Under the pieces are notes generated by a model that saw only the letters and a list, made by a program, of their open reading frames with translations, searched no databases and was not told the origin of the DNA. Positions 15,772 to 23,530 of a stretch of DNA of 64,000 nucleotides are shown piece by piece. The position numbers were made by a program, and so were the translations under genes. The stretch covers positions 28,881 to 92,880 of the forward strand of contig JAFZKT010000086.1 of the NCBI GenBank assembly GCA_017553545.1, given 5' to 3'. The DNA is from Bacteroidales bacterium. GTDB taxonomy: Bacteria > Bacteroidota > Bacteroidia > Bacteroidales > UBA932. The number at the start of each line of letters is the position of its first letter. The stretch's first letter is position 1.

Positions 15772-17612
15772 TTCTTTCTGGTACATACAAACTCTCCGCT
15801 GATTTCTACTTTGACAACATTGTTTAACCCGGGATTCTCGGCATAACCCGACAGAAGGGCTGTAGCCGTATCGGGCCCCGTCCTGGTAAAACAGTATGTT
15901 TCAACCATTTTTAGATTCGAATAATACGGGTGTGGCTCCGTATAGACCATGATGGCCTGACCGGATTCATTTACCGAGTAATCATATATGTAACCGTCGC
16001 CCCGCTCAGTGTATCCGGAACTGATACTCTTAAATGACACTTCTTCCTCAATTTCACTTGGGGTACTCCCCCAATAATACACGCCCTTCAATACCCACAC
16101 TGTATTATCCCAAGAGGATTGCTCTTGTAAGACTTGTAACTCGTACTTTTTAATCTCTCCGTAGTAGTTCTTTGACTCAAGTATTATTACTCCAGACCTA
16201 TCATTCGTTGTCCGTCCTACAGAGATATATAATGCAGATGTGCTCTTTTGGCATTTGCACCAGGAGGGGCTTGCTAGGATTTGCCAACTTATGCCATCTC
16301 CCATAGAAATGTTTGACGCTAGATTGCCACCACTATAGTTAAAGACAAAACTGCCTGGAGAGTACTCAAATCTGGTCCCTTTCGTGTAGAAGGACTTTGC
16401 GCCACTCTCCCACTTGCCCCGCAGCGTTTTAACATAAGCCCTTACCGTGTAGGACGTTGATGGCTCAAGGGATATCTTAACTGGAGATAAGTCTTCTGAA
16501 GGTATTGTCCACGATTTCGAACGGCTTGTAACTGAAAACCCTCTCTCAATAATCGTCATATCAACCGTGTTTACTCCTGGGATATATGCGAATGACCCCT
16601 TTATTACGGCCGTGGTTTCATCTATATTGTCGACTTCAACGGTTACGCTGTAAGGAATAGAATTGTCAAATCTGTTTCTCTGGGCATTATTGATACTTGA
16701 AGATAGCGACCTGGTAATCGACGACCATTCTGAGGTCTTATTCTCGGCCTTATTGTCGGATATTTGCGAGCCGTAAACTTCAAGTACACCCTCCACGAAT
16801 AGTTGGGTCATTGTGGACAAGGCGTTTGATGCCGGCAGCGCTTGAATCGGAGAGAGAGCAATCTTCCAGAGCATATCCCGTTCAACGAATTCATAATACT
16901 CATCTGCAGCATCTTGTTGTGCTTCTCTGTCAACGTTTTCATATAGGGATACCGTTCCGGCTGCCGTGGCAAAACGTAAGAAATAGCGAGTGAATACCCC
17001 CAGCCCAGTGAAAAAGTCCTGCTGGTTGGCCCATTTCTCCATTGTTTCACCCGTGAAAGTCTTCTTATAGATGTCGGCAAAACTGTCCATGATAGACCGA
17101 TTCCATGGATCAATATTCCCTTTTGTTTGAACGAGGGTGTCTTCAAGTGGCACTGAGCCGGAAACGACATACCCTCCATCCGCTCCCGATATATAACCGT
17201 ATGTTAACTCTGAGAATTCATCAGAACTATCAACGGCCACCACGGGCCCCATGTTTCCCTCAGAATCTATTGAATAATATAGAGGCATGAACATAACACT
17301 GTTTTCTGATGCTACAAGAACAATCTGAAACCGCTCAATTGCATTAATGTATAGCATAGATGTTATCTCCGGGCATTCTGGATCGTGGAAGAATACCGAT
17401 AATTCATGCCCGTTTCTAGCGATTAGATATGGGTCATACCACGACATCTCTTTTACATTGGATGCCAGGGATATCTGCCACTCTTCCACTTTATCTACGA
17501 CGACATTATTTTCGTGTTCATTCCCCTTTGTACAAGAAAGGGAGAAACAAATGGCCGAAATAACAATCCCGGCTACCAACTTAGGCTTCAAGGTGTGTAT
17601 ATACATAAACAA
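15768..17612 (-). CDS. large lipoprotein with FN3-like and BACON-like domains
   Basis: A 614-residue lipoprotein (lipobox SLSC). The N-terminal 300 residues are a novel-looking mixed region. An FN3-like segment follows at about 320-420 (SVTVEVDNIDETTAVIKGSF, then LEPSTSYTVRAYVKT), then a BACON-like domain at about 430-505 (WQILASPSWCKC, then GVIILESKNYYGEIKKYELQV). The C-terminal part ends in a beta-rich module. BACON domains are usually carbohydrate- or mucin-associated. First gene of the island operon, about 225 bases downstream of a consensus promoter. Confidence 0.7.
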   Translation of the reverse strand: MFMYIHTLKPKLVAGIVISAICFSLSCTKGNEHENNVVVDKVEEWQISLASNVKEMSWYDPYLIARNGHELSVFFHDPECPEITSMLYINAIERFQIVLVASENSVMFMPLYYSIDSEGNMGPVVAVDSSDEFSELTYGYISGADGGYVVSGSVPLEDTLVQTKGNIDPWNRSIMDSFADIYKKTFTGETMEKWANQQDFFTGLGVFTRYFLRFATAAGTVSLYENVDREAQQDAADEYYEFVERDMLWKIALSPIQALPASNALSTMTQLFVEGVLEVYGSQISDNKAENKTSEWSSITRSLSSSINNAQRNRFDNSIPYSVTVEVDNIDETTAVIKGSFAYIPGVNTVDMTIIERGFSVTSRSKSWTIPSEDLSPVKISLEPSTSYTVRAYVKTLRGKWESGAKSFYTKGTRFEYSPGSFVFNYSGGNLASNISMGDGISWQILASPSWCKCQKSTSALYISVGRTTNDRSGVIILESKNYYGEIKKYELQVLQEQSSWDNTVWVLKGVYYWGSTPSEIEEEVSFKSISSGYTERGDGYIYDYSVNESGQAIMVYTEPHPYYSNLKMVETYCFTRTGPDTATALLSGYAENPGLNNVVKVEISGEFVCTRKK

Positions 17613-17837
17613 AGAAAGTGCGGGCCACCGTATCTCTTATTCTGAAACTGGGCTCTGGACGGCCGACGAACGAATAAGAATGGAATGCTCACACTTTCTG
17701 CTATACGGTGGGCATCATTCGCCCAAAATATAGCCAAGGAGGAGCGCTTCACAATTCCCGTTCGAAATGAATTGTCCAGATTCAGCTTCAAGGAATAGCT
17801 ATACGCTTCTAGTATGTCTTGATGCAAACAGCATCAA
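17613..17837 (-). other. long leader of the island operon with 5' hairpin
   Basis: The transcript from the promoter at 17841-17871 would begin near 17837 and run about 225 bases before the first gene. Its very 5' end can fold as TTGATGC-TGTTT-GCATCAA (17819-17837), a typical mRNA-stabilising position. A frame starting with TTG at 17827 could encode 79 residues overlapping the next gene. Its composition is unconvincing and I do not call it a gene. Confidence 0.5.
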
Positions 17838-17840
17838 CCG

Positions 17841-17871
17841 CAAAGATAGTTTATTTTATCAGATATTCAAA
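17841..17871 (-). promoter_or_regulatory. promoter TTTG-N19-TATCTTTG of the secreted-protein operon
   Basis: Minus-strand -33 TTTG (17871-17868), 19-base spacer, -7 TATCTTTG (17848-17841): a full consensus match. It is the only strong promoter upstream of the five-gene operon ending at 12707. Confidence 0.7.
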
Positions 17872-17934
17872 TTCCCCTAAGAAATCATAACAGAAGATTT
17901 CGGGCATTTGTTGTATCCGGAATCATCTTTTTAG

Positions 17935-17942
17935 TATCTTTG
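17935..17942 (+). promoter_or_regulatory. -7 box TATCTTTG, leaderless start for radA
   Basis: Perfect -7 box with only 6 bases to the ATG at 17949. Confidence 0.65.
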
Positions 17943-17948
17943 CGGTGT

Positions 17949-19313
17949 ATGGCAAGCACGAAGACAAAATCCGTGTGGTTCTGCAGCCACTGCGGCAATG
18001 AATATTCCAAATGGCTGGGCCGATGCCCGGCCTGCGGGGAGTGGAACACCCTGGTGGAAAAAGAAGTGGTCACCGGCTCCGGAAAGGGCGCGCGCATGAG
18101 CGTACCCGGCGAAGGACGCAAGCCCCTGCCGCTGAAGGACGTTTCCACCACGCAGGAGGACCGCGTGTCCCTTGGATCGGCCGAGGTGGACCGGCTCCTC
18201 GGCGGCGGCATCGTGAAGGGCTCGCTGGTGCTGATGGGCGGAGAACCCGGCATCGGCAAAAGTACCCTCTCGCTCCAACTGCCGCTGCACAGGCCGGAAC
18301 TCAAGACGCTGTACGTCACGGGCGAAGAATCCGTGAAGCAGGTGAAGATGCGGGCCGACAGACTGGGCGGCTCCTGCGACAACTGCCTCATCTACAGCGA
18401 GACAGATATGGGCGCCATCCTCTCCGAAGCGGAAGAAGTGGCCCCGGACCTGATGATAGTGGACTCCGTGCAGACCATGTACTGCCAGCAGGTGGATTCC
18501 ACCGCCGGCAGCGTGAGCCAGATCAAGGAAGTGGCCGCACAGCTGCTGCGATTCGCCAAATCCAGCGGCATACCCATTATATTAATAGGTCACATCACCA
18601 AGGAAGGCACCATTGCCGGGCCCAAGATTCTGGAGCACATCGTGGACGTGGTGCTACAGTTCGAAGGGGAGAACCGCGGGGCTTATCGTGTGCTTCGCTC
18701 CATCAAGAACCGCTTCGGCTCCACGTCTGAACTGGCCGTTTTCGAAATGACGGGCTCCGGTTTAAGGGAAGTGGCCAATCCGTCGGAGATGCTCATCCCC
18801 ATGCACGAGGCAGGTCTCAGCGGCACGGCCATATCGGCCATGTTGGACGGCAACCGGCCGTTCCTCTTCGAGGTGCAGGCCCTGGTCTCCAGCGCCGTTT
18901 ACGGGACCGCCCAGCGCAGCGCCACGGGCTTCGACGTCCGCCGCCTGAATATGCTGCTGGCAGTGCTGGAGCGCCGTGCGGGCTTCAAACTGGGCCAGAA
19001 GGACGTGTTCCTGAACATGGCCGGCGGCCTTCGCATCACGGACCCCGCGTGCGACCTGGCCGTCATCGTCGCCGTCCTTTCCTCCAACTTCGACCTTCCC
19101 ATATCGGCCGATGTCTGCTTCGCCGGCGAAGTGGGCCTTTCCGGCGAAATCCGTCCGGTCTCCCAAGCCGCCCGCCGCGCCGTGGAAGCCGCCCGCGTGG
19201 GCTTCAAACGCATCTTCGTGAGCTCCTACACCCACTTCGACCAAAAGCCGGAGGGCATCGAAGTGGTGAAAGTGGCCGACATTCCGGCCCTGGTGCGGGC
19301 GCTATTCAAATAG
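17949..19313 (+). CDS. radA: DNA repair protein RadA
   Basis: A 454-residue RecA-like DNA-dependent ATPase that promotes branch migration in recombination. The N-terminal zinc finger is C12-S-H-C15 and C26-P-A-C29. The Walker A motif is GEPGIGKST, and the RadA signature KNRFGS precedes the C-terminal Lon-like domain (VFLNMAGGLRITDPACDLAV). Length is normal for the family. The start is set by the -7 box 6 bases upstream; an in-frame TTG three codons earlier overlaps that box. It is the first gene after the AT-rich island and has the GC-rich codon use of the core chromosome. Confidence 0.96.
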   Translation: MASTKTKSVWFCSHCGNEYSKWLGRCPACGEWNTLVEKEVVTGSGKGARMSVPGEGRKPLPLKDVSTTQEDRVSLGSAEVDRLLGGGIVKGSLVLMGGEPGIGKSTLSLQLPLHRPELKTLYVTGEESVKQVKMRADRLGGSCDNCLIYSETDMGAILSEAEEVAPDLMIVDSVQTMYCQQVDSTAGSVSQIKEVAAQLLRFAKSSGIPIILIGHITKEGTIAGPKILEHIVDVVLQFEGENRGAYRVLRSIKNRFGSTSELAVFEMTGSGLREVANPSEMLIPMHEAGLSGTAISAMLDGNRPFLFEVQALVSSAVYGTAQRSATGFDVRRLNMLLAVLERRAGFKLGQKDVFLNMAGGLRITDPACDLAVIVAVLSSNFDLPISADVCFAGEVGLSGEIRPVSQAARRAVEAARVGFKRIFVSSYTHFDQKPEGIEVVKVADIPALVRALFK

Positions 19314-19387
19314 CCGGATCCTCTTCGCCATTCTGATCTTCCGGGAAGGGAAGTTCCTCAAAGGAAATACAGGGGGCGGAATGACGG

Positions 19388-19414
19388 AGATTCTTCGCTG
19401 CGCGCAGAATGACA
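19388..19414. repeat. REP-like palindrome GATTCT-N11-AGAATGAC
   Basis: An imperfect palindrome followed by ATGACA, lying between radA and the next promoter. It matches the layout of the elements at 1603 and 35359. Confidence 0.5.
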
Positions 19415-19425
19415 AATATTTTTTG

Positions 19426-19433
19426 TAACTTTG
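19426..19433 (+). promoter_or_regulatory. -7 box TAACTTTG
   Basis: TAnnTTTG match, 20 bases before the ATG at 19454. Confidence 0.6.
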
Positions 19434-19453
19434 CAGCGATAATTCGGAAAGAC

Positions 19454-19738
19454 ATGAATCTTAGAGACATTAAGAAAGACATCCAGTATGTGATTGGTGC
19501 GTTCGTGGACGACTGCACCCTGTTCCTGAACGTGAACCCCGGCAAGAACGCGGACGAAATCGCCGGCCTCATCGACAAAGCCGTAGACCTGTATAATGAC
19601 CTGCGGGACCGCATTGTGGCCGCCCCCAAAGAGGGTTTGAAGGCCTATTATTACGCGATTCAGAAGGAATTGCTGGAAAAAACCGACGGCCTGTACGACG
19701 AACTTGCCGCCGCAGTGAAAAAAGGACTTGGCAAATAA
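19454..19738 (+). CDS. small conserved Bacteroidales protein
   Basis: A 94-residue soluble, highly helical protein (MNLRDIKKDIQYVIGAFVDD, ending VKKGLGK). It has no signal, membrane segment or catalytic motif. The start is chosen for its -7 box 20 bases upstream; the longer open frame starts inside that promoter. The sequence style (helices with KAYYYAIQKELLEKTDGLYDEL) resembles a small conserved Bacteroidales family of unknown function. It stands alone between radA and the lipoprotein array. Confidence 0.75.
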   Translation: MNLRDIKKDIQYVIGAFVDDCTLFLNVNPGKNADEIAGLIDKAVDLYNDLRDRIVAAPKEGLKAYYYAIQKELLEKTDGLYDELAAAVKKGLGK

Positions 19739-19774
19739 ATTCATTTTTTTGTTGCAATAACAATTCAAAATACT

Positions 19775-19782
19775 TATATTTG
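19775..19782 (+). promoter_or_regulatory. -7 box TATATTTG of first array lipoprotein
   Basis: TAnnTTTG match, followed by an AT-rich leader of about 54 bases to the ATG at 19837. Confidence 0.55.
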
Positions 19783-19836
19783 CCGCTGATATAGAAATTT
19801 TTATACAATTAACCTAATAACTTAAACTTAATTACT

Positions 19837-20208
19837 ATGAAAAAAGTTTTAATCGCCCTCGTGGCCGTTGTGCTGTTCGCATCTTGCTCCAGCTCCCCCG
19901 TCAAGAAGCTCATCAAACTGACGGATGAAGGTCTTGCTCTTCAGGAACAAGTTGAAAAGCTCGACATTGAAAAGGATGCCGACAAGGTCAAAGATCTCGA
20001 GGCCAAAGCCGAAAAACTCGCAAAGGATCTGGAAGCTCTCCAGAAAGAGAACAAGGACTATGAACTGACCGACGGTGACCGCGAAGCCCTCGTGAACTAC
20101 GCGATTAAGGTCATGGAGAAGGATGGTGAAAAAGTCTCCGATGACGCGAAGAAAGCTCTCCAGGAAGAGATGGCCAAGTATAAGAAATTCTCAGATATTA
20201 GTCTTTAA
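19837..20208 (+). CDS. array lipoprotein 1: single LTDxDR helical domain
   Basis: A 123-residue lipoprotein (lipobox FASC, Cys17). The mature protein is one copy of the array's shared domain. It opens SSPVKKLIKLTDEGL, continues as a charged coiled coil with heptad-like Leu spacing (VEKLDIEKDADKVKDLEAKA), reaches the motif YELTDGDREAL and ends KKFSDISL at the C-terminus. The domain is nearly the same as in array lipoprotein 7. I do not recognise the family. A periplasm-facing or surface helical bundle is inferred. A strong terminator follows. Confidence 0.8.
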   Translation: MKKVLIALVAVVLFASCSSSPVKKLIKLTDEGLALQEQVEKLDIEKDADKVKDLEAKAEKLAKDLEALQKENKDYELTDGDREALVNYAIKVMEKDGEKVSDDAKKALQEEMAKYKKFSDISL

Positions 20209-20227
20209 TTTCTTTTGAGTCTGAAAA

Positions 20228-20263
20228 TAAAAAGGCGGCCACTTTTTGGTGCCGCCTTTTTTT
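20228..20263 (+). terminator. Rho-independent terminator after array lipoprotein 1
   Basis: AAAAAGGCGGC-N-GCCGCCTTTTTTT hairpin with T7 tail. Confidence 0.85.
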
Positions 20264-20324
20264 AGCAGAAAACTATTTTTATTAATAACTTAGCATTTTA
20301 CGATATAATAGACATTTTACCACC

Positions 20325-20702
20325 ATGAAAAAAGTATTAATCGCCCTCGCTGCTGTGATGATGTTCGCAGCCTGCTCCAGCTCCCCCGTTGACAAGATCT
20401 TCAAACTGTCAGACGAATACGAGGCCATTGAAGCCAAGATTGAAAAACTTGATAAAGAAAAGGATGCCGACCAGATCAAGAGTCTTGAGGCAGACAAGCA
20501 AAAACTTAAGGATGAAGCCAAGGCCATTCGGGAAAAGAATAAGGACTATGAGCTGACGGATGCCGATCGCAAAGCTGTCATTAATTATGAGGTTAAAAAA
20601 TATAAAGAAAGCCATGACGGTAAAGAGCCCTCTGCCGAGGAAATGAAAATGGCCGAGGAAATGGTTAAGGGCTGGAAGAAAATAGAGGACATCAAACTCT
20701 AA
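20325..20702 (+). CDS. array lipoprotein 2: single LTDxDR helical domain
   Basis: A 125-residue lipoprotein (lipobox FAAC). Same layout as lipoprotein 1: SSPVDKIFKLSDEYEAIEAK, charged coiled coil, YELTDADRKAV, C-terminal KKIEDIKL. It is more diverged than lipoproteins 1 and 7, with an extended segment before the C-terminal motif (HDGKEPSAEEMKMAEEMVKG). It has its own terminator. Function unknown. Confidence 0.8.
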   Translation: MKKVLIALAAVMMFAACSSSPVDKIFKLSDEYEAIEAKIEKLDKEKDADQIKSLEADKQKLKDEAKAIREKNKDYELTDADRKAVINYEVKKYKESHDGKEPSAEEMKMAEEMVKGWKKIEDIKL

Positions 20703-20725
20703 TCTCTTCTTCATCCTAATTATTC

Positions 20726-20753
20726 AAAAGGCAGCCCGGTGGGCTGCCTTTTT
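20726..20753 (+). terminator. terminator whose T-tract forms the next -33 element
   Basis: AAAAGGCAGCCC/GGGCTGCCTTTTT hairpin. The last T residues plus the next G (20751-20754, TTTG) are the -33 element of the promoter for array lipoprotein 3. Confidence 0.8.
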
Positions 20754-20781
20754 GATTATTGGGTTATTCTGCGTACCTTTA
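20751..20781 (+). promoter_or_regulatory. promoter TTTG-N19-TACCTTTA of array lipoprotein 3
   Basis: -33 TTTG, spacer of exactly 19, -7 TACCTTTA (last base A rather than G). The same TTTG-N19-TACCTTTA occurs at 22934-22964 and 24678-24708. Confidence 0.65.
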
Positions 20782-20803
20782 CGTCCAAATCCAACTAATA
20801 GCC

Positions 20804-22090
20804 ATGAAAAAACTCTTCTTCGCCCTTGTGGCCGTAATTGTCTTTGCATCCTGCACCGCCTCCCCCGTCAAAAAGCTCATGAAGCTGCATGATGAAATCA
20901 CTGCCATCCAAGACAAAGGCGGAGACGAGGACGCACTGGACAAAAAAGTCCGGGAAATCGATAAACTCATCAAAGAAAACAGGAGGTACAAACTGACCGA
21001 CGACGACCACAAAACGCTCAACGACCTGATGGAGAGTCTGGCCGAAAGGACGGATGGTGAGCCCAGCAATGAACTCCTGGCCGATATCGCCGACTGCAAA
21101 ACCCTCGGGCAAGTTGCCAATGCCCTTGACATCGATGAGTTTGAGGACTATGAGACCCTTCACGAATTTGTCAACGGCCTTTTCTGCACGCCTGTCGACA
21201 AATTACTCAAATTGTATTACACGATCCGGGACAACAATAAAAAAGCCCAGGATCTTCAAGAAAGAGGAAGGGATGTGGAGGCCGAAAAACTTGAAGAAGA
21301 GTGCGAGCAATTAGGGGAGGAAATGGAAGCATTATATTACGAAATAGAGGACTATAAGCTGACGAGCCATGACCGCAAAGTCCTTAAGGGCTATTTGAAG
21401 GATATGGCTGAATCAAGTGGAGAGTACGTTTCTGACAAGATGCTGGTTAAAGCATTGCGTAAATGTAAGACCCTGGAAGATGTCAGCAATATTTCTTTTT
21501 CCTACCTTCGGGAGGAGGAATACTACAACGACGATGATTTTTATTATGAAGACGATGAGTACGTCTTTGAGGAGGAGGATGCCGAAGAAGAAGTCGAAGA
21601 GGAAGAAGAATCAGTTCCCTCAATCCCCGTGCTGTCGGACCAGATTGATATCGTGGAAGATGATATCAAGGTGGACGACGACATGTTCATGAGCCTGGAA
21701 GACGACGATGCCGCCATCGAGATTCGGGACTATAAGGAAGCCGTGGCGGAAGAAGAAGTGGAAGAGGAGGCCGTCCCCTTCCAGCTGGCGGAAATAAAAC
21801 CCTCTTTTAACGGCGGTGATGCCAACGAATTCTCCAAATGGGTGAACTCCAGACTGGTCTACCCTGAAATCGCCAAGGAAAACGGCGTGCAGGGTCGTGT
21901 GACCTTATCCTTCACCGTGGAGGCCGACGGCCGTTTGACCAACGTAAGGGTACTCAAGGGCGTGGATGAATCCCTGGACAAGGAGGCCGTCCGCGTAGTG
22001 TCCAGCTCCCCCAGATGGACCCCCGGCAAACAGCGTGACAAAAATGTGAAGGTTAGCTACACCTTCCCCGTGTACTTTATGCTTCGATAA
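20804..22090 (+). CDS. array lipoprotein 3: two LTDxDR domains, acidic linker, TonB C-terminal domain
   Basis: A 428-residue lipoprotein (lipobox FASC). Domain 1 (ASPVKKLMKLHDEI to YKLTDDDHKTL to KTLGQVANAL) and domain 2 (CTPVDKLLKLYYTI to YKLTSHDRKVL to KTLEDVSNI) are two copies of the array domain. A very acidic linker follows. Then comes a TonB C-terminal domain of about 95 residues: FSKWVNSRLVYPEIAKENGV, GRVTLSFTVEADG, GVDESLDKEAVRVV, PRWTPGKQRDKNVKV. Energy transducers normally span the inner membrane; here the domain is on a lipid-anchored protein, so its partner is unclear. The start is 23 bases after the -7 box. Confidence 0.85.
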   Translation: MKKLFFALVAVIVFASCTASPVKKLMKLHDEITAIQDKGGDEDALDKKVREIDKLIKENRRYKLTDDDHKTLNDLMESLAERTDGEPSNELLADIADCKTLGQVANALDIDEFEDYETLHEFVNGLFCTPVDKLLKLYYTIRDNNKKAQDLQERGRDVEAEKLEEECEQLGEEMEALYYEIEDYKLTSHDRKVLKGYLKDMAESSGEYVSDKMLVKALRKCKTLEDVSNISFSYLREEEYYNDDDFYYEDDEYVFEEEDAEEEVEEEEESVPSIPVLSDQIDIVEDDIKVDDDMFMSLEDDDAAIEIRDYKEAVAEEEVEEEAVPFQLAEIKPSFNGGDANEFSKWVNSRLVYPEIAKENGVQGRVTLSFTVEADGRLTNVRVLKGVDESLDKEAVRVVSSSPRWTPGKQRDKNVKVSYTFPVYFMLR

Positions 22091-22141
22091 GAGATAATCC
22101 AAACTACTATTAACCATTTTTAAACTATAACCTTTTTAATT

Positions 22142-22603
22142 ATGAAAAAAGTATTGATCGCTCTCACCGCTGTGGCCCTGATCGCCGCCACCGCTTCCTG
22201 CAAGTGCAACAACAACGCTCCCGCCGAAGGCGAGAACGCAGAAGCCGTTACGAGCCCCCAAGGCGATAACGAAGACGAGGACGCTGAAGCCATTTCGAAA
22301 CCTATCAAGAAGTTGCTTAAACTTACGGATAAGGCTCTCGAACTTTCGGAAAAAGCAGCCAAACTTGACATTGAAAAGGATACCGACAAGTTCGAAGAAC
22401 TCGCGGCCAAAGCCGAAAAACTCCAGGAGGAATTAAAGGCCCTTCAGGAAAAATATGAGGATTATGAACTGACCGATGCCGACCGCGAAGCCCTCAAGGA
22501 TTACATGAAGAAAATGGGGAAGAAGATTGGAGAAGACCCGTCTGATGAAGATCTGAAAGAGGTTGATGATTACAAGAAGTTCTCAGATATTGGTCTATTT
22601 TAA
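22142..22603 (+). CDS. array lipoprotein 4: Ala/Asn/Glu linker plus LTDxDR domain
   Basis: A 153-residue lipoprotein with signal MKKVLIALTAVALIAATASC and CKC at the anchor. A low-complexity linker (NAPAEGENAEAVTSPQGDNE) is followed by one array domain: SKPIKKLLKLTDKALEL, coiled coil, YELTDADREAL, KKFSDIGLF at the end. Signal, linker and leader are nearly the same as those of lipoprotein 7. The upstream leader (CTACTATTAAC...AACCTTTTTAATTATG) is also shared with it, so the whole 5' segment was duplicated. Confidence 0.8.
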   Translation: MKKVLIALTAVALIAATASCKCNNNAPAEGENAEAVTSPQGDNEDEDAEAISKPIKKLLKLTDKALELSEKAAKLDIEKDTDKFEELAAKAEKLQEELKALQEKYEDYELTDADREALKDYMKKMGKKIGEDPSDEDLKEVDDYKKFSDIGLF

Positions 22604-22626
22604 TCTCATTTGACTCCGAACATAAA

Positions 22627-22662
22627 AGAGGTTGACTCAAAAGTGAGTTGACCTCTATTTTG
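22627..22662 (+). terminator. terminator after array lipoprotein 4
   Basis: AGAGGTTGACTCA-AAAG-TGAGTTGACCTCT hairpin (two mismatched pairs) followed by ATTTT. Confidence 0.65.
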
Positions 22663-22722
22663 ATATGAGGGAGGGGTATGGGGTGCCGGGGGGACTCCGT
22701 TTCGCTTCACTCCGGCCCCATA

Positions 22723-22878
22723 TGGACGAGGTATACTTATCATCTGGACCAGGTCCACTTTTATCCCTTGGACCAGGTCCAGCAGGTATAGCTTCCAGGC
22801 CCTTCTATGGCACAATCGGTGGACCAGGTCCAGCCACTAAAATGGGACCTCGTCCAAAAATGGGGTGGACCAGGTCCA
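22723..22878. repeat. dispersed repeat block R3, four TGGACCAGGTCCA palindromes
   Basis: Within the gene-free interval 22604-22983. Perfect palindromes at 22745-22757, 22769-22781, 22820-22832 and 22866-22878, with degenerate copies TGGACGAGGT (22723) and ACCTCGTCCA (22847). The series 22723/22769/22820/22847 has spacings 46, 51 and 27, exactly those of 3651/3697/3748/3775 in block R2. The spacer sequence between the two copies is strongly diverged. Confidence 0.85.
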
Positions 22879-22889
22879 AACAGGCACAC

Positions 22890-22936
22890 AAAAAGAGACT
22901 GGCCTAGTCAATTGACTATTTAGTCGGCCTCTTTTT
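22890..22936. terminator. hairpin AAAAAGAG...CTCTTTTT, also supplies a -33 element
   Basis: AAAAAGAG (22890-22897) pairs with CTCTTTTT (22929-22936). It encloses the perfect palindrome TAGTCAATTGACTA (22905-22918). The T-tract plus G (22934-22937) is the -33 of the next promoter. Confidence 0.65.
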
Positions 22937-22964
22937 GATTGTTTGTTTTTTCTGCGTACCTTTA
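22934..22964 (+). promoter_or_regulatory. promoter TTTG-N19-TACCTTTA of array lipoprotein 5
   Basis: Identical geometry to the promoters of lipoproteins 3 and 8, with the -33 again in a hairpin's T-tract. Confidence 0.65.
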
Positions 22965-22983
22965 TGCCCTAAAACTAACAGCC

Positions 22984-23475
22984 ATGAAAAAAGTATTAAT
23001 TGCCCTCGCAGCTGTGGCTTTGATTGCCGCCGCTACTTCCTGCAAGTGCAACAATAACGCTCCCGCTCCCCCCGTCAATGACAAAGAAGTTGCAGCCGTC
23101 GGGGATAAGGGAGCCTCTTTGGTTTCCAGTAAGCAGAAAAAAGCCACCGATATCAAGGAGACAGAGGTTCAGAATCCCCTTGAACAGTTCATCAAGTTGT
23201 TTGAAGAAACCTGCATGATTGCCGTTAAAGCACAGAAACTGCTGGATGAGGGCAAGAATGAAGAAGCGACCAATCTCGCCCAAGAAATAAAGAGTAAGGC
23301 CGATGAACTCCAGAAGGTATTCGACGAAAACAAAAATTATAAGCTGACGGACCGCGACCGCGAGGCCCTCAAGGCTTGCATGAAAAGAGTCGGCAAACAG
23401 GTGGGCGACGAGCCGTCTGAAAAAGAGATTGAAGATGTGGATCATTACATAACCCTTGGGGACATTAATCTCTAA
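22984..23475 (+). CDS. array lipoprotein 5: linker plus diverged LTDxDR domain
   Basis: A 163-residue lipoprotein with signal MKKVLIALAAVALIAAATSC and CKC anchor. After a linker unlike the others (NDKEVAAVGDKGASLVSS) comes one array domain: QNPLEQFIKLFEETCMIAVK, coiled coil, YKLTDRDREAL, and a C-terminal ITLGDINL in place of FSDIxL. The start is chosen 19 bases after the -7 box. A longer frame from 22939 would begin upstream of that box. Confidence 0.8.
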   Translation: MKKVLIALAAVALIAAATSCKCNNNAPAPPVNDKEVAAVGDKGASLVSSKQKKATDIKETEVQNPLEQFIKLFEETCMIAVKAQKLLDEGKNEEATNLAQEIKSKADELQKVFDENKNYKLTDRDREALKACMKRVGKQVGDEPSEKEIEDVDHYITLGDINL

Positions 23476-23530
23476 TGTTTTGGCATATCTTCCTATTTAC
23501 TAATCTTTGACATAATAACCATTTCCCGCC

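Noticed and set aside
17588-17827. 79-codon frame in the island operon leader (TTG start)
   Set aside because: No family resemblance, unusual start, composition unlike its neighbours and overlap with the following gene; treated as leader sequence.
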